A DNA stretch of 64,000 bases from Flavobacteriales bacterium UBA7666 (lineage in GTDB: Bacteria > Bacteroidota > Bacteroidia > Flavobacteriales_D > Crocinitomicaceae), in the NCBI GenBank assembly GCA_002483265.1, contig DLHO01000015.1:1-64000 (forward strand), written 5' to 3'. A model generated the notes under the pieces. That model had not been told where the DNA came from. It did no database searches and worked only from the letters and a program-made list of their open reading frames with translations. Of this stretch, positions 1-8,304 are shown piece by piece; the stretch's first letter is position 1, and each line of letters starts with the position of its first letter. Made by a program: the position numbers and the translations under genes.

Positions 1-25
1 AAATTTTTCGCCCCTACAATTTTTA

Positions 26-946
26 TTATTTTTTCAGCATATCATTTGCTAGCAGCTGTTTTACGGTTTTATCCATTCCTTCAATAGATCCGTCCAGGAA
101 GATCACATTTCCTTTTCCTTTTTCTGCAAATTCTTTTACAGCTTCTGTCCACATAGAGAACAAAATCAATGATGTATCTAAGTCTGCTGCTTTCATTTTC
201 TCAGCAGCTTCCGACATACCTTGTGCAACTTCCTCACGGAATAATGCGATACCTTGTCCTTTCAATTGAGCAGCTTCCTTTTCAGCCTGAGCAGCAATCT
301 TGATTGCGTTTCCTTCCGCTTCAGCAGCTTTAGTTTTCGTGATCAATAATGCCTGACCTTCGTTTTCAGCCGCTGCTTTCAAGTTGTTTGAAGCAACCAC
401 CTTCGCCATGGAAGTTGTGATTTCTGCATCAAACGTAATGTCATTTAACTGCAAATCGATCAAATGGAATCCCCAGGTTTCCAAGGTGTGATCCAAACTT
501 TCTTTTACATCAGCTACAATTTCACCACGTAACAACAAAATTTCAGCTTGCTTTTTCGTTGCAACGAATCCGCGAACTGAACCTTCAATAGTACGAATCA
601 ATGCTTGAATAAAGTTTTGCTGATTGACGAATTTGAAGGCTACATTTTTGATTGTTTCTTCATTTGCATCTAGTACCGAGTAAACCAGCATGGCTTTGAA
701 ATACACATTCGCCTGATCTTGCGTAATAGCCTGAAACTCCATTTCAATAGCTCGGTTCTGAATCGATACACGTGTATTTAACCGTTCGAAAAATGGAATC
801 CGAAGGTTTAATCCCGGTTTCATGATTCTTCGGTATTTACCGAACATGGTTACAACGGCAATCGTTCCTTGCTGAACAGTTACAAAGCTGAAAATAAGAA
901 GGAGTAAAGCAACTCCGATTAAAATGTATTTAATTTCTACTACCAT
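26..946 (-). CDS. SPFH/band 7 (stomatin-like) membrane protein
   Basis: A 306-residue protein of the SPFH/band 7 family, which forms large membrane-anchored oligomers that organise membrane domains or control proteases. Residues 5-25 form one hydrophobic membrane anchor. The band 7 domain follows at about 25-190, with the typical KPGLNLRIPFFERL segment near 43-56. After it comes an Ala/Glu/Lys-rich coiled-coil stretch at about 190-235, then a helical tail. The whole family length is present. The start at 946 is preceded by a possible -7 box CAAACTTA on the plus strand (964-971, reads TAAGTTTG), giving a leader of about 13 bases. The client or partner cannot be told from the sequence; the upstream neighbour is a small gene on the other strand. 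Confidence 0.85.
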   Translation of the reverse strand: MVVEIKYILIGVALLLLIFSFVTVQQGTIAVVTMFGKYRRIMKPGLNLRIPFFERLNTRVSIQNRAIEMEFQAITQDQANVYFKAMLVYSVLDANEETIKNVAFKFVNQQNFIQALIRTIEGSVRGFVATKKQAEILLLRGEIVADVKESLDHTLETWGFHLIDLQLNDITFDAEITTSMAKVVASNNLKAAAENEGQALLITKTKAAEAEGNAIKIAAQAEKEAAQLKGQGIALFREEVAQGMSEAAEKMKAADLDTSLILFSMWTEAVKEFAEKGKGNVIFLDGSIEGMDKTVKQLLANDMLKK

Positions 947-1170
947 AAAAAGTGATTTGAAACAAACTTACTATTAATTCAAAAGGCAAAATGCAAAATT
1001 CAAAAATTAAAGTTGACTTCAGTTATGTGCTCGCTCACCTTGTTATTTAATTAATCAGGATTGTTGCAGGTTTGACTGACTGTTCAGGATTTTTCGAAAA
1101 AAGTTTTTCATTGTTATAAAATAAACTTAAAAGAAATCCGTTAGAAGAAAAAACGCCCTTTAATAAGCCT

Positions 1171-1323
1171 ATGGTAAACAAATACTTGACAAACATGCAA
1201 ACACAGGAAGTTACTGAGATTGCGAATCCATCCGCAGCTGTTATCAGTCAGATACTGAACTACAGTAAGTCATTGGAAGTAAAGAAATTGAAGCGCAAAA
1301 AAGTGCTTTTAAATTTAAACTAG
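1171..1323 (+). CDS. Small conserved-looking protein (50 aa)
   Basis: A short reading frame from ATG 1171 to TAG 1323 encodes 50 residues ending in the basic stretch SLEVKKLKRKKVLLNLN, with ILNYSKSLEV just before it. A second ATG at 1195 would give 42 residues. It is followed within 8 bases by a clean hairpin-plus-T terminator on the same strand, which supports a real transcript. Small proteins with an (I/L)LNYSK-like segment seem familiar from other Bacteroidota, but I cannot confirm this. Function unknown; no signal peptide or membrane segment. Confidence 0.5.
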   Translation: MVNKYLTNMQTQEVTEIANPSAAVISQILNYSKSLEVKKLKRKKVLLNLN

Positions 1324-1330
1324 AAAAGAG

Positions 1331-1354
1331 AGACCCTTAAGTGGGTCTTTTTTT
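1331..1354 (+). terminator. Rho-independent terminator
   Basis: The stem AGACCC / GGGTCT (1331-1336 with 1343-1348) has a six-base loop and is followed by a run of seven T. It sits directly behind the 50-residue small gene. Confidence 0.75.
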
Positions 1355-1371
1355 GTGCTGTTTTTTGTCCT

Positions 1372-1514
1372 GTCGAGTGTCCCGCATGTTGTTCTCGATA
1401 CGTCCGACTGAAATGTCGGACACTCGAACTGACATTTGCGGGATGTATCGAGACATGGACTTGAAACCTTGTTCTCGATAATGCTTCATTACACTTCGCA
1501 ACTCGAACTGACGG
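1372..1514. repeat. REP-like palindromic repeat, TCGATAC/ACTCGA family
   Basis: Two partly inverted copies of a motif with TTCTCGATAC at one end and ACTCGAACTGAC at the other. An inner hairpin CCGAC-N6-GTCGG lies in the first copy. A second block of the same family lies at 25971-26054, where the inner hairpin is TCAGC/GCTGA instead, so the pairing is kept although the bases differ. Non-coding, between convergent genes. Confidence 0.7.
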
Positions 1515-1528
1515 TTTATAACGTAACA

Positions 1529-1562
1529 AAAAAAGCACCACCCATTTCTGAATGATGCTTTC
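1529..1562 (-). terminator. Rho-independent terminator of the M13 peptidase gene
   Basis: Read on the minus strand: stem AAGCATCA / TGGTGCTT with one G-U pair and a 12-base loop, followed by seven T. It lies about 20 bases after the stop codon of the M13 peptidase gene. Confidence 0.7.
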
Positions 1563-1581
1563 CATTATTTTATGTTTTAGA

Positions 1582-3654
1582 CTACCAGATCTTAGCGACC
1601 TTTTCGTCCGGATTTCTCATTTTATCTCCCGGCTTCACGTTGAATGCAGCAAAGAATTCAGGGCAATTCATCAAAGGTCCGTTTACACGGTACATTCCCG
1701 GTGAATGCGGATCTGTAGCAATTCTCTTTTTCAATTCTGCTTCCGTGTAATTGATCTTCCACAATTGAGCGTATGAGATAAAGAAACGCTGAGCAGGAGT
1801 ATATCCGTCAATCATCACATTCTTCTTGAAATCATCTGTCATAGTGTAGGCATAATAAGCCATGGTTAATCCACCCAAGTCTGCGATGTTTTCTCCCATT
1901 GTCAATTCCGGGTTCACACAGTTGTCTGAAATAGGGCAGAACGAACTGAATGTTTTTCCTAAGATTTCTGTTTTGGTAACGAATTTCTGTTTGTCGGTGT
2001 CTTGCCACCAGTCGTTGTAACTTCCGTCTGCTGCGAATTTAGAACCGTTGTCATCAAAGCCATGCGTAAATTCATGACCGATTACCATTCCAATTCTTCC
2101 ATAGTTTACAGCATCTTCCGCCTTTTCATCGAAGAAAGGAGGTTGCATGATTCCAGCAGGGAACGCGATCTCATTTAAAAGCGGGTGGTAATAAGCATTC
2201 ACTAAATGTGCAGGCATTTCCCATTCCTTGCGGTTTACCGGTTTGTGTAATTTCTCTAGGTTTTCCTTGAATGAGAAACTACGGCAATTGTCAATGTTCG
2301 CAACATAATCGACCGGACTAATCACTAAACCTTTATAACTTTTCCACTCATCCGGGAAGCCTAATTTTCTTCCGATTGCGTTCAATTTTGCTAAAGCTTC
2401 TTTTTTCGTGTTGTCTGACATCCAATCCAAGCCCTGAATACGCATTCTGAAACTTGCCAGGAGGTTGTCAACCATTGTATTCACCCGGTTTTTAGCATTT
2501 ACAGAGAAGCTTTTCTCCACGAATGCTTTTCCAAGCAGCTCAGCCAAAGTAGAACCGGTGATTTCTTCAATGCAACGCTCATCGATTGGTTTCATGTTAC
2601 TTGTTCCGCTTAAAACACCGCTATAGAAATCAAAGTTGTGTTTTACCCACGTTTCATCCAGTTTTCCAGCATACGCGTTGATCGTACACCACGATAAGTA
2701 ATTATTCCACGATTGGAAAGAAACTTTGTCCATCATGGTATTCACTTGTTTCATGAAGTCAGGCTGCCCAACTATCAATGAATCAAAGTGTTCACATCCT
2801 ATTTTGCTTAGGTAAGCTTCGAAATCAAACTTTGGCATTGATTTTACAACCTGGTCCAAAGACATCTTATTGTACGTCTTTTCCGGTAAGCGGGATTCTG
2901 CCGGAGTCATCATTGCACCAGCCAATTCTTTTTCAAAGTTGAATACGTCGCTTGCTTTTCTTTTAGCCACATCTTCTTTATCACCCAATAGCTGGAATGA
3001 TTTCTGAATGTGAAGAATATATGCATCGCGAATGGATTGCTTGTTTTCCTGGAAATAGTAGTCGCGATTTGGTAAACCAATTCCGGCTTGACCTAAATAC
3101 ACGACATTTTTGTCCACATCTTTCAAATCTTGTCCGATCCCGAATCCGAAAACAGATTCAACACCTAATTGATGTTGTTGTGCAATTAAATTCACAAACT
3201 CATCTTTCGACTTGATTTCTGCAATCTTAGCCAAACGATCCGTTAATGGTTTCGCACCGGTTGCATTGCGCACGGTCATATCCGTATAAGAAGTGTAATA
3301 ATCTCCTAACAACTGATCCTGACTTCCGGAAGATTTCGTTTTCGATCCGGCAGCGGTTTGAAGAATTTCCTTCAGTGTAGTTTTGTTTCGTTTATCCAGT
3401 TCATTGAAACTTCCCCAACGGGATTCTGTATTTGGAACCGGATTGTTTTTACACCAGGTTCCGTTTGAGAACTGGAAGAAATCGTCCTGAGGTTTTACAG
3501 AAAGATCCATGTAAGAAACATCGATGCTTGTTGTTTTAGAGGAAATATCAGTAGTAGAAGCAACCACTTTCTCAGGGCTTTCTGTAACCGTTTTTGGCTG
3601 ACATGCAATCAATGAAGTTGCAACGACCGCGAGAGGTAAAATTTTATTAACCAT
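1582..3654 (-). CDS. M13 family zinc metallopeptidase, lipoprotein (PepO/neprilysin-like)
   Basis: A 690-residue neprilysin-family endopeptidase that cleaves oligopeptides, most likely in the periplasm. The N-terminus is a lipoprotein signal (VVATSLIAC, lipidated Cys18). The large M13 N-terminal domain comes next, then the catalytic part with the zinc motif HEFTH at about 527-531, the downstream Asp of GFDD, and the third ligand in GENIADLGG (Glu about 588). The C-terminus GDKMRNPDEKVAKIW is the conserved family end (CxxW variant without Cys). Full length for the family. Its start overlaps the end of the upstream acetyltransferase gene by 8 bases, so the two are probably co-transcribed. Confidence 0.93.
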   Translation of the reverse strand: MVNKILPLAVVATSLIACQPKTVTESPEKVVASTTDISSKTTSIDVSYMDLSVKPQDDFFQFSNGTWCKNNPVPNTESRWGSFNELDKRNKTTLKEILQTAAGSKTKSSGSQDQLLGDYYTSYTDMTVRNATGAKPLTDRLAKIAEIKSKDEFVNLIAQQHQLGVESVFGFGIGQDLKDVDKNVVYLGQAGIGLPNRDYYFQENKQSIRDAYILHIQKSFQLLGDKEDVAKRKASDVFNFEKELAGAMMTPAESRLPEKTYNKMSLDQVVKSMPKFDFEAYLSKIGCEHFDSLIVGQPDFMKQVNTMMDKVSFQSWNNYLSWCTINAYAGKLDETWVKHNFDFYSGVLSGTSNMKPIDERCIEEITGSTLAELLGKAFVEKSFSVNAKNRVNTMVDNLLASFRMRIQGLDWMSDNTKKEALAKLNAIGRKLGFPDEWKSYKGLVISPVDYVANIDNCRSFSFKENLEKLHKPVNRKEWEMPAHLVNAYYHPLLNEIAFPAGIMQPPFFDEKAEDAVNYGRIGMVIGHEFTHGFDDNGSKFAADGSYNDWWQDTDKQKFVTKTEILGKTFSSFCPISDNCVNPELTMGENIADLGGLTMAYYAYTMTDDFKKNVMIDGYTPAQRFFISYAQLWKINYTEAELKKRIATDPHSPGMYRVNGPLMNCPEFFAAFNVKPGDKMRNPDEKVAKIW

Positions 3655-4111
3655 TATTTTCCGGGTTTAAAAGCATTTCAACATGCGGGATTTCATCTTC
3701 ATAGTATTCTTTTCCAGTAGATACAAATCCGGACTTATTATAGAATTTTTCCAAGTGTTTCTGCGCTGAAATGCGAATGGGAACTTTACCAAACTCTTCG
3801 TGAACAAATTGAATACATTTTTCCATTAATTCAATTCCAACGCCATTTCCGCGGCAGTCTGAGGTTAAAACAACACGACCGATTGCTACTTCCGGATAAG
3901 AAATTCCCGGGTGTAAAATACGCGCTGTAGCAATCACATCACCTTTCCCATCGCGCAAAAGCAGGTGGTAAGCCTTTTTGTCTTTTCCATCCAGGTCTAG
4001 ATAAGTACAGTTTTGTTCAACCACAAAAGCTTTCAGTCTCAATGCAATAATGTCATGAAACTCATTCAGTGTTAGTTCTTTGTAAGGTTTAAATTGCCAA
4101 TCTAAATGCAT
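3647..4111 (-). CDS. GNAT family N-acetyltransferase, ElaA-like
   Basis: A 154-residue GNAT-fold acetyltransferase of the ElaA type. Evidence: the N-terminal segment RLKAFVVEQNCTYLDLDGKD, which is typical of ElaA, a central strand AIGRVVLTSDCRGNGVGIELM that holds the acetyl-CoA pyrophosphate loop (R-G-N-G-V-G), and the C-terminal FYNKSGF turn. Substrate unknown. It overlaps the M13 peptidase gene by 8 bases and lies upstream of it in the same operon. About 100 bases of AT-rich palindromic AATTATCAATTGATAATT-type repeat separate it from the carboxylase gene behind it. Confidence 0.85.
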   Translation of the reverse strand: MHLDWQFKPYKELTLNEFHDIIALRLKAFVVEQNCTYLDLDGKDKKAYHLLLRDGKGDVIATARILHPGISYPEVAIGRVVLTSDCRGNGVGIELMEKCIQFVHEEFGKVPIRISAQKHLEKFYNKSGFVSTGKEYYEDEIPHVEMLLNPENNG

Positions 4112-4210
4112 ACTATTTAATTATTAATTGAGTAATTATCAATTATCAATTGAAGAAACTTCAGCTTTAAAGTAAGCTCCTTTGATAATTTAAACATTGA
4201 TAATTGATAA

Positions 4211-5854
4211 TTATGTTTGGATTACTCCAACGTTATAAGGTTTCTCTGCTTTCTTATGGCTTGCCATTTCAATTCCAACAGATAAAAACTCTCTTGTTTT
4301 TGCCGGATCGATAATTGCATCTAACCACAAACGTGAGGCTGCATAATACGGAGAAATTTGTTCGTCGTAACGCGATTTGATCGTGTTGTACAATTCAGAT
4401 TCTCTTTCCGGGGTAATTTCTTCACCACGGGATTTTAAGGATGCAACTTCAATTTGTAATAAGGTCTTAGCTGCAGCAGCTCCGCTCATTACAGCAACTT
4501 CAGCAGTTGGCCACCCAACAATTAGTCGCGGATCATAAGCTTTTCCGCACATAGCGTAGTTTCCGGCACCATATGAGTTTCCAACAATGACGGTGAATTT
4601 CGGAACAACCGAATTTGCCATTGCATTCACCATTTTGGCTCCATCTTTAATAATTCCGGCATGTTCTGATTTGGAACCAACCATGAATCCTGAAACGTCC
4701 TGGAAGAAAATCAAAGGAATGTTCTTTTGATTGCAATTCATAATGAATCGTGCAGCTTTGTCAGCAGAATCATTGTATATCACACCGCCAAATTGCATTT
4801 CACCCTTCGCATTTTTAGATAATTCGCGCTGATTTGCTACGATTCCAACGCTCCATCCATCCAGACGTGCATAAGCACAAACGATTGTTTTACCGTAATC
4901 ACTTTTGTATTCTGTCAAACTTCCTTCGTCGAAAATACAATCCAAAATATCGTGGACATTGTATGGTTTTGCTCTTTCGAAAGGTAAAATTCCGTATACT
5001 TTTTTAGCTTCTTCTTTTGGTGCAACCGACTCAATTCGATCAAATCCGGCAGATTCAGAAGCTCCGATCTGTCCCATCATTTTGCGGATCGTCATCAAAC
5101 ATTCTTCGTCGTTAGCTACTTTGTAATCACAAACTCCGGAGATTTCGGTGTGCGTAGTTGCTCCACCCAATGTTTCGTTATCGATGTTTTCACCAATCGC
5201 TGCTTTCACCAGATAAGATCCTGCAAGGAAGATCGTTCCGGTTTTATCAACGATCAACGATTCGTCAGACATAATAGGAAGGTAAGCGCCACCGGCAACA
5301 CAACTTCCCATAACAGCAGCAATTTGTGTGATTCCCATAGAGCTCATCACTGCATTGTTTCTGAAAATACGACCAAAATGTTCTTTATCGGGGAAAATTT
5401 CGTCCTGCATCGGAAGGTAAACCCCAGCGGAATCTACCAAATAGATAATTGGAAGTTTGTTTTCCATGGCAATTTCCTGCGCACGTAAATTTTTCTTTGC
5501 TGTTATCGGAAACCAAGCTCCGGCTTTCACTGTAGCATCATTTGCAACGACTATGCATTGTTTTCCTGAAACCTTTCCGATTACCATGACAACACCGGCA
5601 GATGGGCAGCCACCGTGTTCTTTATACATTCCCATTCCGGCAAAAGCACCTACTTCAAAGCGTGGGGTATTCGCATCAAGTAACATGTCAATTCGCTCGC
5701 GGGCTGTCATTTTTCCTTTTTCATGAAGTGCAGCGATGCGTTTTTCACCGCCTCCTTTCATTACAGAAGCTAATTCAGACTCCATACGGGAGATCTTTAG
5801 CCTCATTTCATCATCGTTCTTATTGAATTCCAATTCTTTTGAATCAATTGCCAT
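4211..5854 (-). CDS. Acyl-CoA carboxylase beta subunit (methylcrotonoyl-CoA carboxylase-like carboxyltransferase)
   Basis: A biotin-dependent carboxyltransferase of about 547 residues, moving CO2 from carboxybiotin to an acyl-CoA. Two crotonase-like halves are visible. The first has GGCPSAGVVMVIGKVSGKQC, VDSAGVYLPMQDEIFPDKEHFGRIF and MGSCVAGGAYLPIMSDES. The second has FFQDVSGFMVGSKSEHAGIIKDGAKM and GNSYGAGNYAMCGKAYDPR. The DxFPDxxHFGRIF and GNYxMCGxAxxPR segments fit the methylcrotonoyl-CoA (leucine breakdown) type better than the propionyl-CoA type, but the substrate is inferred. I place the start at ATG 5854, because a -7 box TATATTTG at 5877-5884 puts the transcript start near 5872 and rules out an upstream in-frame start at 5887. 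No biotin carboxylase subunit gene lies nearby. Confidence 0.88.
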   Translation of the reverse strand: MAIDSKELEFNKNDDEMRLKISRMESELASVMKGGGEKRIAALHEKGKMTARERIDMLLDANTPRFEVGAFAGMGMYKEHGGCPSAGVVMVIGKVSGKQCIVVANDATVKAGAWFPITAKKNLRAQEIAMENKLPIIYLVDSAGVYLPMQDEIFPDKEHFGRIFRNNAVMSSMGITQIAAVMGSCVAGGAYLPIMSDESLIVDKTGTIFLAGSYLVKAAIGENIDNETLGGATTHTEISGVCDYKVANDEECLMTIRKMMGQIGASESAGFDRIESVAPKEEAKKVYGILPFERAKPYNVHDILDCIFDEGSLTEYKSDYGKTIVCAYARLDGWSVGIVANQRELSKNAKGEMQFGGVIYNDSADKAARFIMNCNQKNIPLIFFQDVSGFMVGSKSEHAGIIKDGAKMVNAMANSVVPKFTVIVGNSYGAGNYAMCGKAYDPRLIVGWPTAEVAVMSGAAAAKTLLQIEVASLKSRGEEITPERESELYNTIKSRYDEQISPYYAASRLWLDAIIDPAKTREFLSVGIEMASHKKAEKPYNVGVIQT

Positions 5855-5876
5855 GTTTTTTCGTTTATTAGCGTCC

Positions 5877-5884
5877 CAAATATA
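5877..5884 (-). promoter_or_regulatory. -7 promoter box of the carboxylase gene
   Basis: Reads TATATTTG on the minus strand, an exact TAnnTTTG match. The expected transcript start is near 5872, giving an 18-base leader to ATG 5854. No clear -33 TTG was found. Confidence 0.5.
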
Positions 5885-5941
5885 CACAATTCACTGTAGA
5901 AACTTTCTTGAATAAACTGAAAGAATGAGCGATTTCTAAAT

Positions 5942-5949
5942 TACTTTTG
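5942..5949 (+). promoter_or_regulatory. -7 promoter box of pcm, leaderless geometry
   Basis: TACTTTTG ends four bases before ATG 5954. In the SRP RNA gene of this window the same box also ends four bases before the RNA 5' end, so transcription should begin at the A of the start codon. No good -33 TTG at the expected distance. Confidence 0.55.
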
Positions 5950-5953
5950 TTAG

Positions 5954-6598
5954 ATGCAAGATACTTACAAGCACAAAGGAATGAGAAAGCAATTGATTGA
6001 CCAATTGCGCCAAAAAGGAATTACAGATGAGCGTGTGCTGACTGCATTTGATGCGATTCCTCGTCATTTCTTTCTGGATTTAGTATTTGAGCAGCAGGCT
6101 TATTCGAATGTTGCTTTTCAGATTGGGTCAGGTCAAACGATTTCTCATCCGTATACGGTAGCTTTTCAGACCTCTATTTTAGAATTAAAAAAAGGGGAGA
6201 AGGTACTTGAAATCGGTACTGGTTCTGGTTTTCAGACTTGTATCTTGTGTTCGATGGGAATGAAAGTGTTTTCGATCGAACGTCAGAAAGAGTTGCATAT
6301 CAAAGCAAAGAAGATTATTGATGACTTCCGATTTACTCCGAAATTGTTTTTTGGTGATGGTTATGAAGGAAAGGAGACATTTGCTCCATTCGATAAGATT
6401 TTGGTGACATGTGGAGCTCCGTTTATTCCGGAAAAATTAGTTCAGCAATTGAAAATAGGAGGAATGATGGTGATTCCTGTCGGAGATTTAGATTCTCAGG
6501 AAATGCATCGAATTACGAAGATCTCAGATTCGGAATACAAAGAAGAAGTGTTTGGGAACTTTAGTTTTGTGCCGATGTTGGAGAAAACGGTGAGATAA
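5954..6598 (+). CDS. pcm: Protein-L-isoaspartate O-methyltransferase
   Basis: A 214-residue SAM-dependent enzyme that methylates L-isoaspartyl residues in age-damaged proteins so that they can revert to aspartate. Seen: the family N-terminal region KHKGMRKQLIDQLRQKGI, then PRHFF, the substrate segment IGSGQTISHPYTVAFQT, the SAM-binding glycine loop VLEIGTGSGFQT, FSIERQ, and the ending GGMMVIPVGD. Length is normal. The start at 5954 is supported because the N-terminal KHKG(M/L)RKQL segment belongs to the family. The -7 box lies so close that the mRNA is probably leaderless. Confidence 0.95.
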   Translation: MQDTYKHKGMRKQLIDQLRQKGITDERVLTAFDAIPRHFFLDLVFEQQAYSNVAFQIGSGQTISHPYTVAFQTSILELKKGEKVLEIGTGSGFQTCILCSMGMKVFSIERQKELHIKAKKIIDDFRFTPKLFFGDGYEGKETFAPFDKILVTCGAPFIPEKLVQQLKIGGMMVIPVGDLDSQEMHRITKISDSEYKEEVFGNFSFVPMLEKTVR

Positions 6599-6640
6599 TT
6601 ATCAATTATGAATTATCAAGGTTGGAAAACCTCTTGATAA

Positions 6641-7423
6641 TTACCCGATAAGGCTTTCATACGCATTCTGAATCTCTATAAACTTCTCTGCAGCCATTTT
6701 TTGTTGCGATTCCGTTCCGGTTGCAAAATTGTCCGGGTGATGAATTTTTACCAGCTTTCGGTAAGCTTTCTTAATTTCTTCCATACTTGCATCTTTTTGA
6801 ACTCCAAGAATATCGTAAGCATAGGTTTTTGATTCTTTTGGATTTCTTTTTTTAGTTGTTTCCTCTTTGTGTTTGTTATAAGCGGCATAAATAGCAATGA
6901 TCTTGGTCAAATTATCCGGTTCCAGATCCAAATCCTGATTGATTTGTTTTAAGAATGCTAATTCGGATGAATTGAGCGTTCCATTGATCAAAGCCAATCC
7001 CGTTAAGAAATAGATTATTTGTGAGCGGGATCCTTCATCGCGTAAATGCATTTTCATCCAATCGGTAATTGTTTGGGTGCGGATCGGATATTTTAATGAA
7101 AACAAGAGGGAATCGCCAAAATTGTAATTCGCTTTTGTGAAATAGCGGTTAAAGTATTGATTGATGAATTGGATTTTTTCCTTGGATTCCCGGTAATTTA
7201 TCAAGATCAGTTTTGCTCCCAATGCCAGATATGCTTCGAGGTAATTGTCTTCAGTTGGTTTTAGAGTTTGTGGGAAAATTCCTTTTCTCCATGAACGTGC
7301 ATGACGTGTTTTGTAGATGTATAGTGTTATTCCGCTGACAAATGGAACTCCGAATAATAGGATCACGAGCCAATCGGGTAAATCGGCAATAGGTTCAAAA
7401 TTAAGCTGCATGAATTGCATCAT
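6641..7423 (-). CDS. Membrane-anchored J-domain protein (TerB-like plus DnaJ domain)
   Basis: A 260-residue protein with an N-terminal membrane segment at about 15-35 and a helical middle region that resembles a TerB/DjlA-type domain (LTGLALINGTLNSSELAFLKQINQDLDL). A C-terminal J domain (about 200-260) has the HPD motif in KLVKIHHPDNF, the loop that activates Hsp70 ATPase. The order membrane anchor, TerB-like domain, C-terminal J domain is the same as in DjlA-like co-chaperones. It probably recruits DnaK to the inner membrane. Two neighbouring ATGs (codons 1 and 2) are possible starts. It is convergent with pcm; AT-rich inverted repeats lie in the 42-base gap. Confidence 0.82.
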   Translation of the reverse strand: MMQFMQLNFEPIADLPDWLVILLFGVPFVSGITLYIYKTRHARSWRKGIFPQTLKPTEDNYLEAYLALGAKLILINYRESKEKIQFINQYFNRYFTKANYNFGDSLLFSLKYPIRTQTITDWMKMHLRDEGSRSQIIYFLTGLALINGTLNSSELAFLKQINQDLDLEPDNLTKIIAIYAAYNKHKEETTKKRNPKESKTYAYDILGVQKDASMEEIKKAYRKLVKIHHPDNFATGTESQQKMAAEKFIEIQNAYESLIG

Positions 7424-7502
7424 AATGAAATGGTTCTATTGGTTAATCCTTAAAAGTTCCAAAGTAACAAATATTTGGTCAGATGAAATACGGTGGAAGT
7501 TT

Positions 7503-7510
7503 TACTTTTG
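7503..7510 (+). promoter_or_regulatory. -7 promoter box, near-leaderless
   Basis: TACTTTTG matches TAnnTTTG and predicts a transcript start about 3 bases before ATG 7518. A TTTG lies 25 bases upstream (7474-7477), a little far for a -33 element. Confidence 0.45.
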
Positions 7511-7517
7511 TGTTCAA

Positions 7518-8183
7518 ATGGAAAAAACCGGAAACCTGAAGTATTTGAAAGGGATTACAATCATCCTTATGATAGTGAATGTCTTTTTTGTGTTTATGAA
7601 CTTATTGAAAGGAATTTGGGATTGGGCATTTCATTTCGGTGATGGAGGATGGGGGCCTTTCCTTCACTTCGCGAATTACCTGGGAAAATCTTACTTTGTG
7701 GTTTATACATTGATTTATATCCTGGAGATCATTTTCATCCTTATTTTGAACCGTCTTTTAAGAAAGCAGCGAATAGGAAAAGGAAAAGGATACCATCCCT
7801 TAATCGTTCTATTGTCTTTTTTACCGGTTGTAAATCTTTTCCTTTTTTATATCCTCAAAAGGAGATTGAATAAGCAGGTATTTGCTTATTCTGAATTGAA
7901 TGTGGTGAAATCTGATCGAAAAATTGTTGCTATCTGGATTTTGATGATCCTTTTAGTCATTTATATATTTATCCTAGTTCCCTTTCTGACTTTTTATGTA
8001 AACGTACCTGAACTGGTTTCCGGAGCAGCCTACTACTCACACATTTCCATTTTGGTAGCTGATTGCTGTTTTTTAGCGATTTCTTTTACCTGGTTCCTCT
8101 ATTATCTGGAATTTAAAAGAATGCTGGATAAAGTAGATTTAATGCATACTCAGATAAATGATAACGCCTTGTTGGATAGTTGA
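7518..8183 (+). CDS. Four-TM hypothetical membrane protein
   Basis: A 221-residue integral membrane protein I do not recognise. Hydrophobic segments are visible at about 10-32, 48-70, 88-105 (LIVLLSFLPVVNLFLFYIL), 130-155 and 170-195, with basic loops between them. The reading frame is open 201 bases further upstream, but ATG 7518 is preferred: a -7 box TACTTTTG lies just before it and the extended part overlaps the divergent J-domain gene. No enzyme motif is visible. It stands alone between the J-domain gene and the sigma factor gene. Confidence 0.65.
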   Translation: MEKTGNLKYLKGITIILMIVNVFFVFMNLLKGIWDWAFHFGDGGWGPFLHFANYLGKSYFVVYTLIYILEIIFILILNRLLRKQRIGKGKGYHPLIVLLSFLPVVNLFLFYILKRRLNKQVFAYSELNVVKSDRKIVAIWILMILLVIYIFILVPFLTFYVNVPELVSGAAYYSHISILVADCCFLAISFTWFLYYLEFKRMLDKVDLMHTQINDNALLDS

Positions 8184-8304
8184 TTACATATTTGTTTTAC
8201 CTGTCACCTAAACAATTTTACACTTCTTTTAAACTATTTTTCAATTCTGTGTCACTTTTTCGAAACTCGTTACACTAACTTTATCAAGAGACCAATTTAT
8301 CAGA

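Noticed and set aside
1320..1565. Minus-strand frame of 81 codons
   Set aside because: It covers two terminators and a REP-like block, so it is an accidental frame in structured non-coding DNA.
7317..7517. N-terminal extension of the four-TM protein gene
   Set aside because: The extra 67 codons overlap the divergent J-domain gene and lie upstream of the predicted transcript start.
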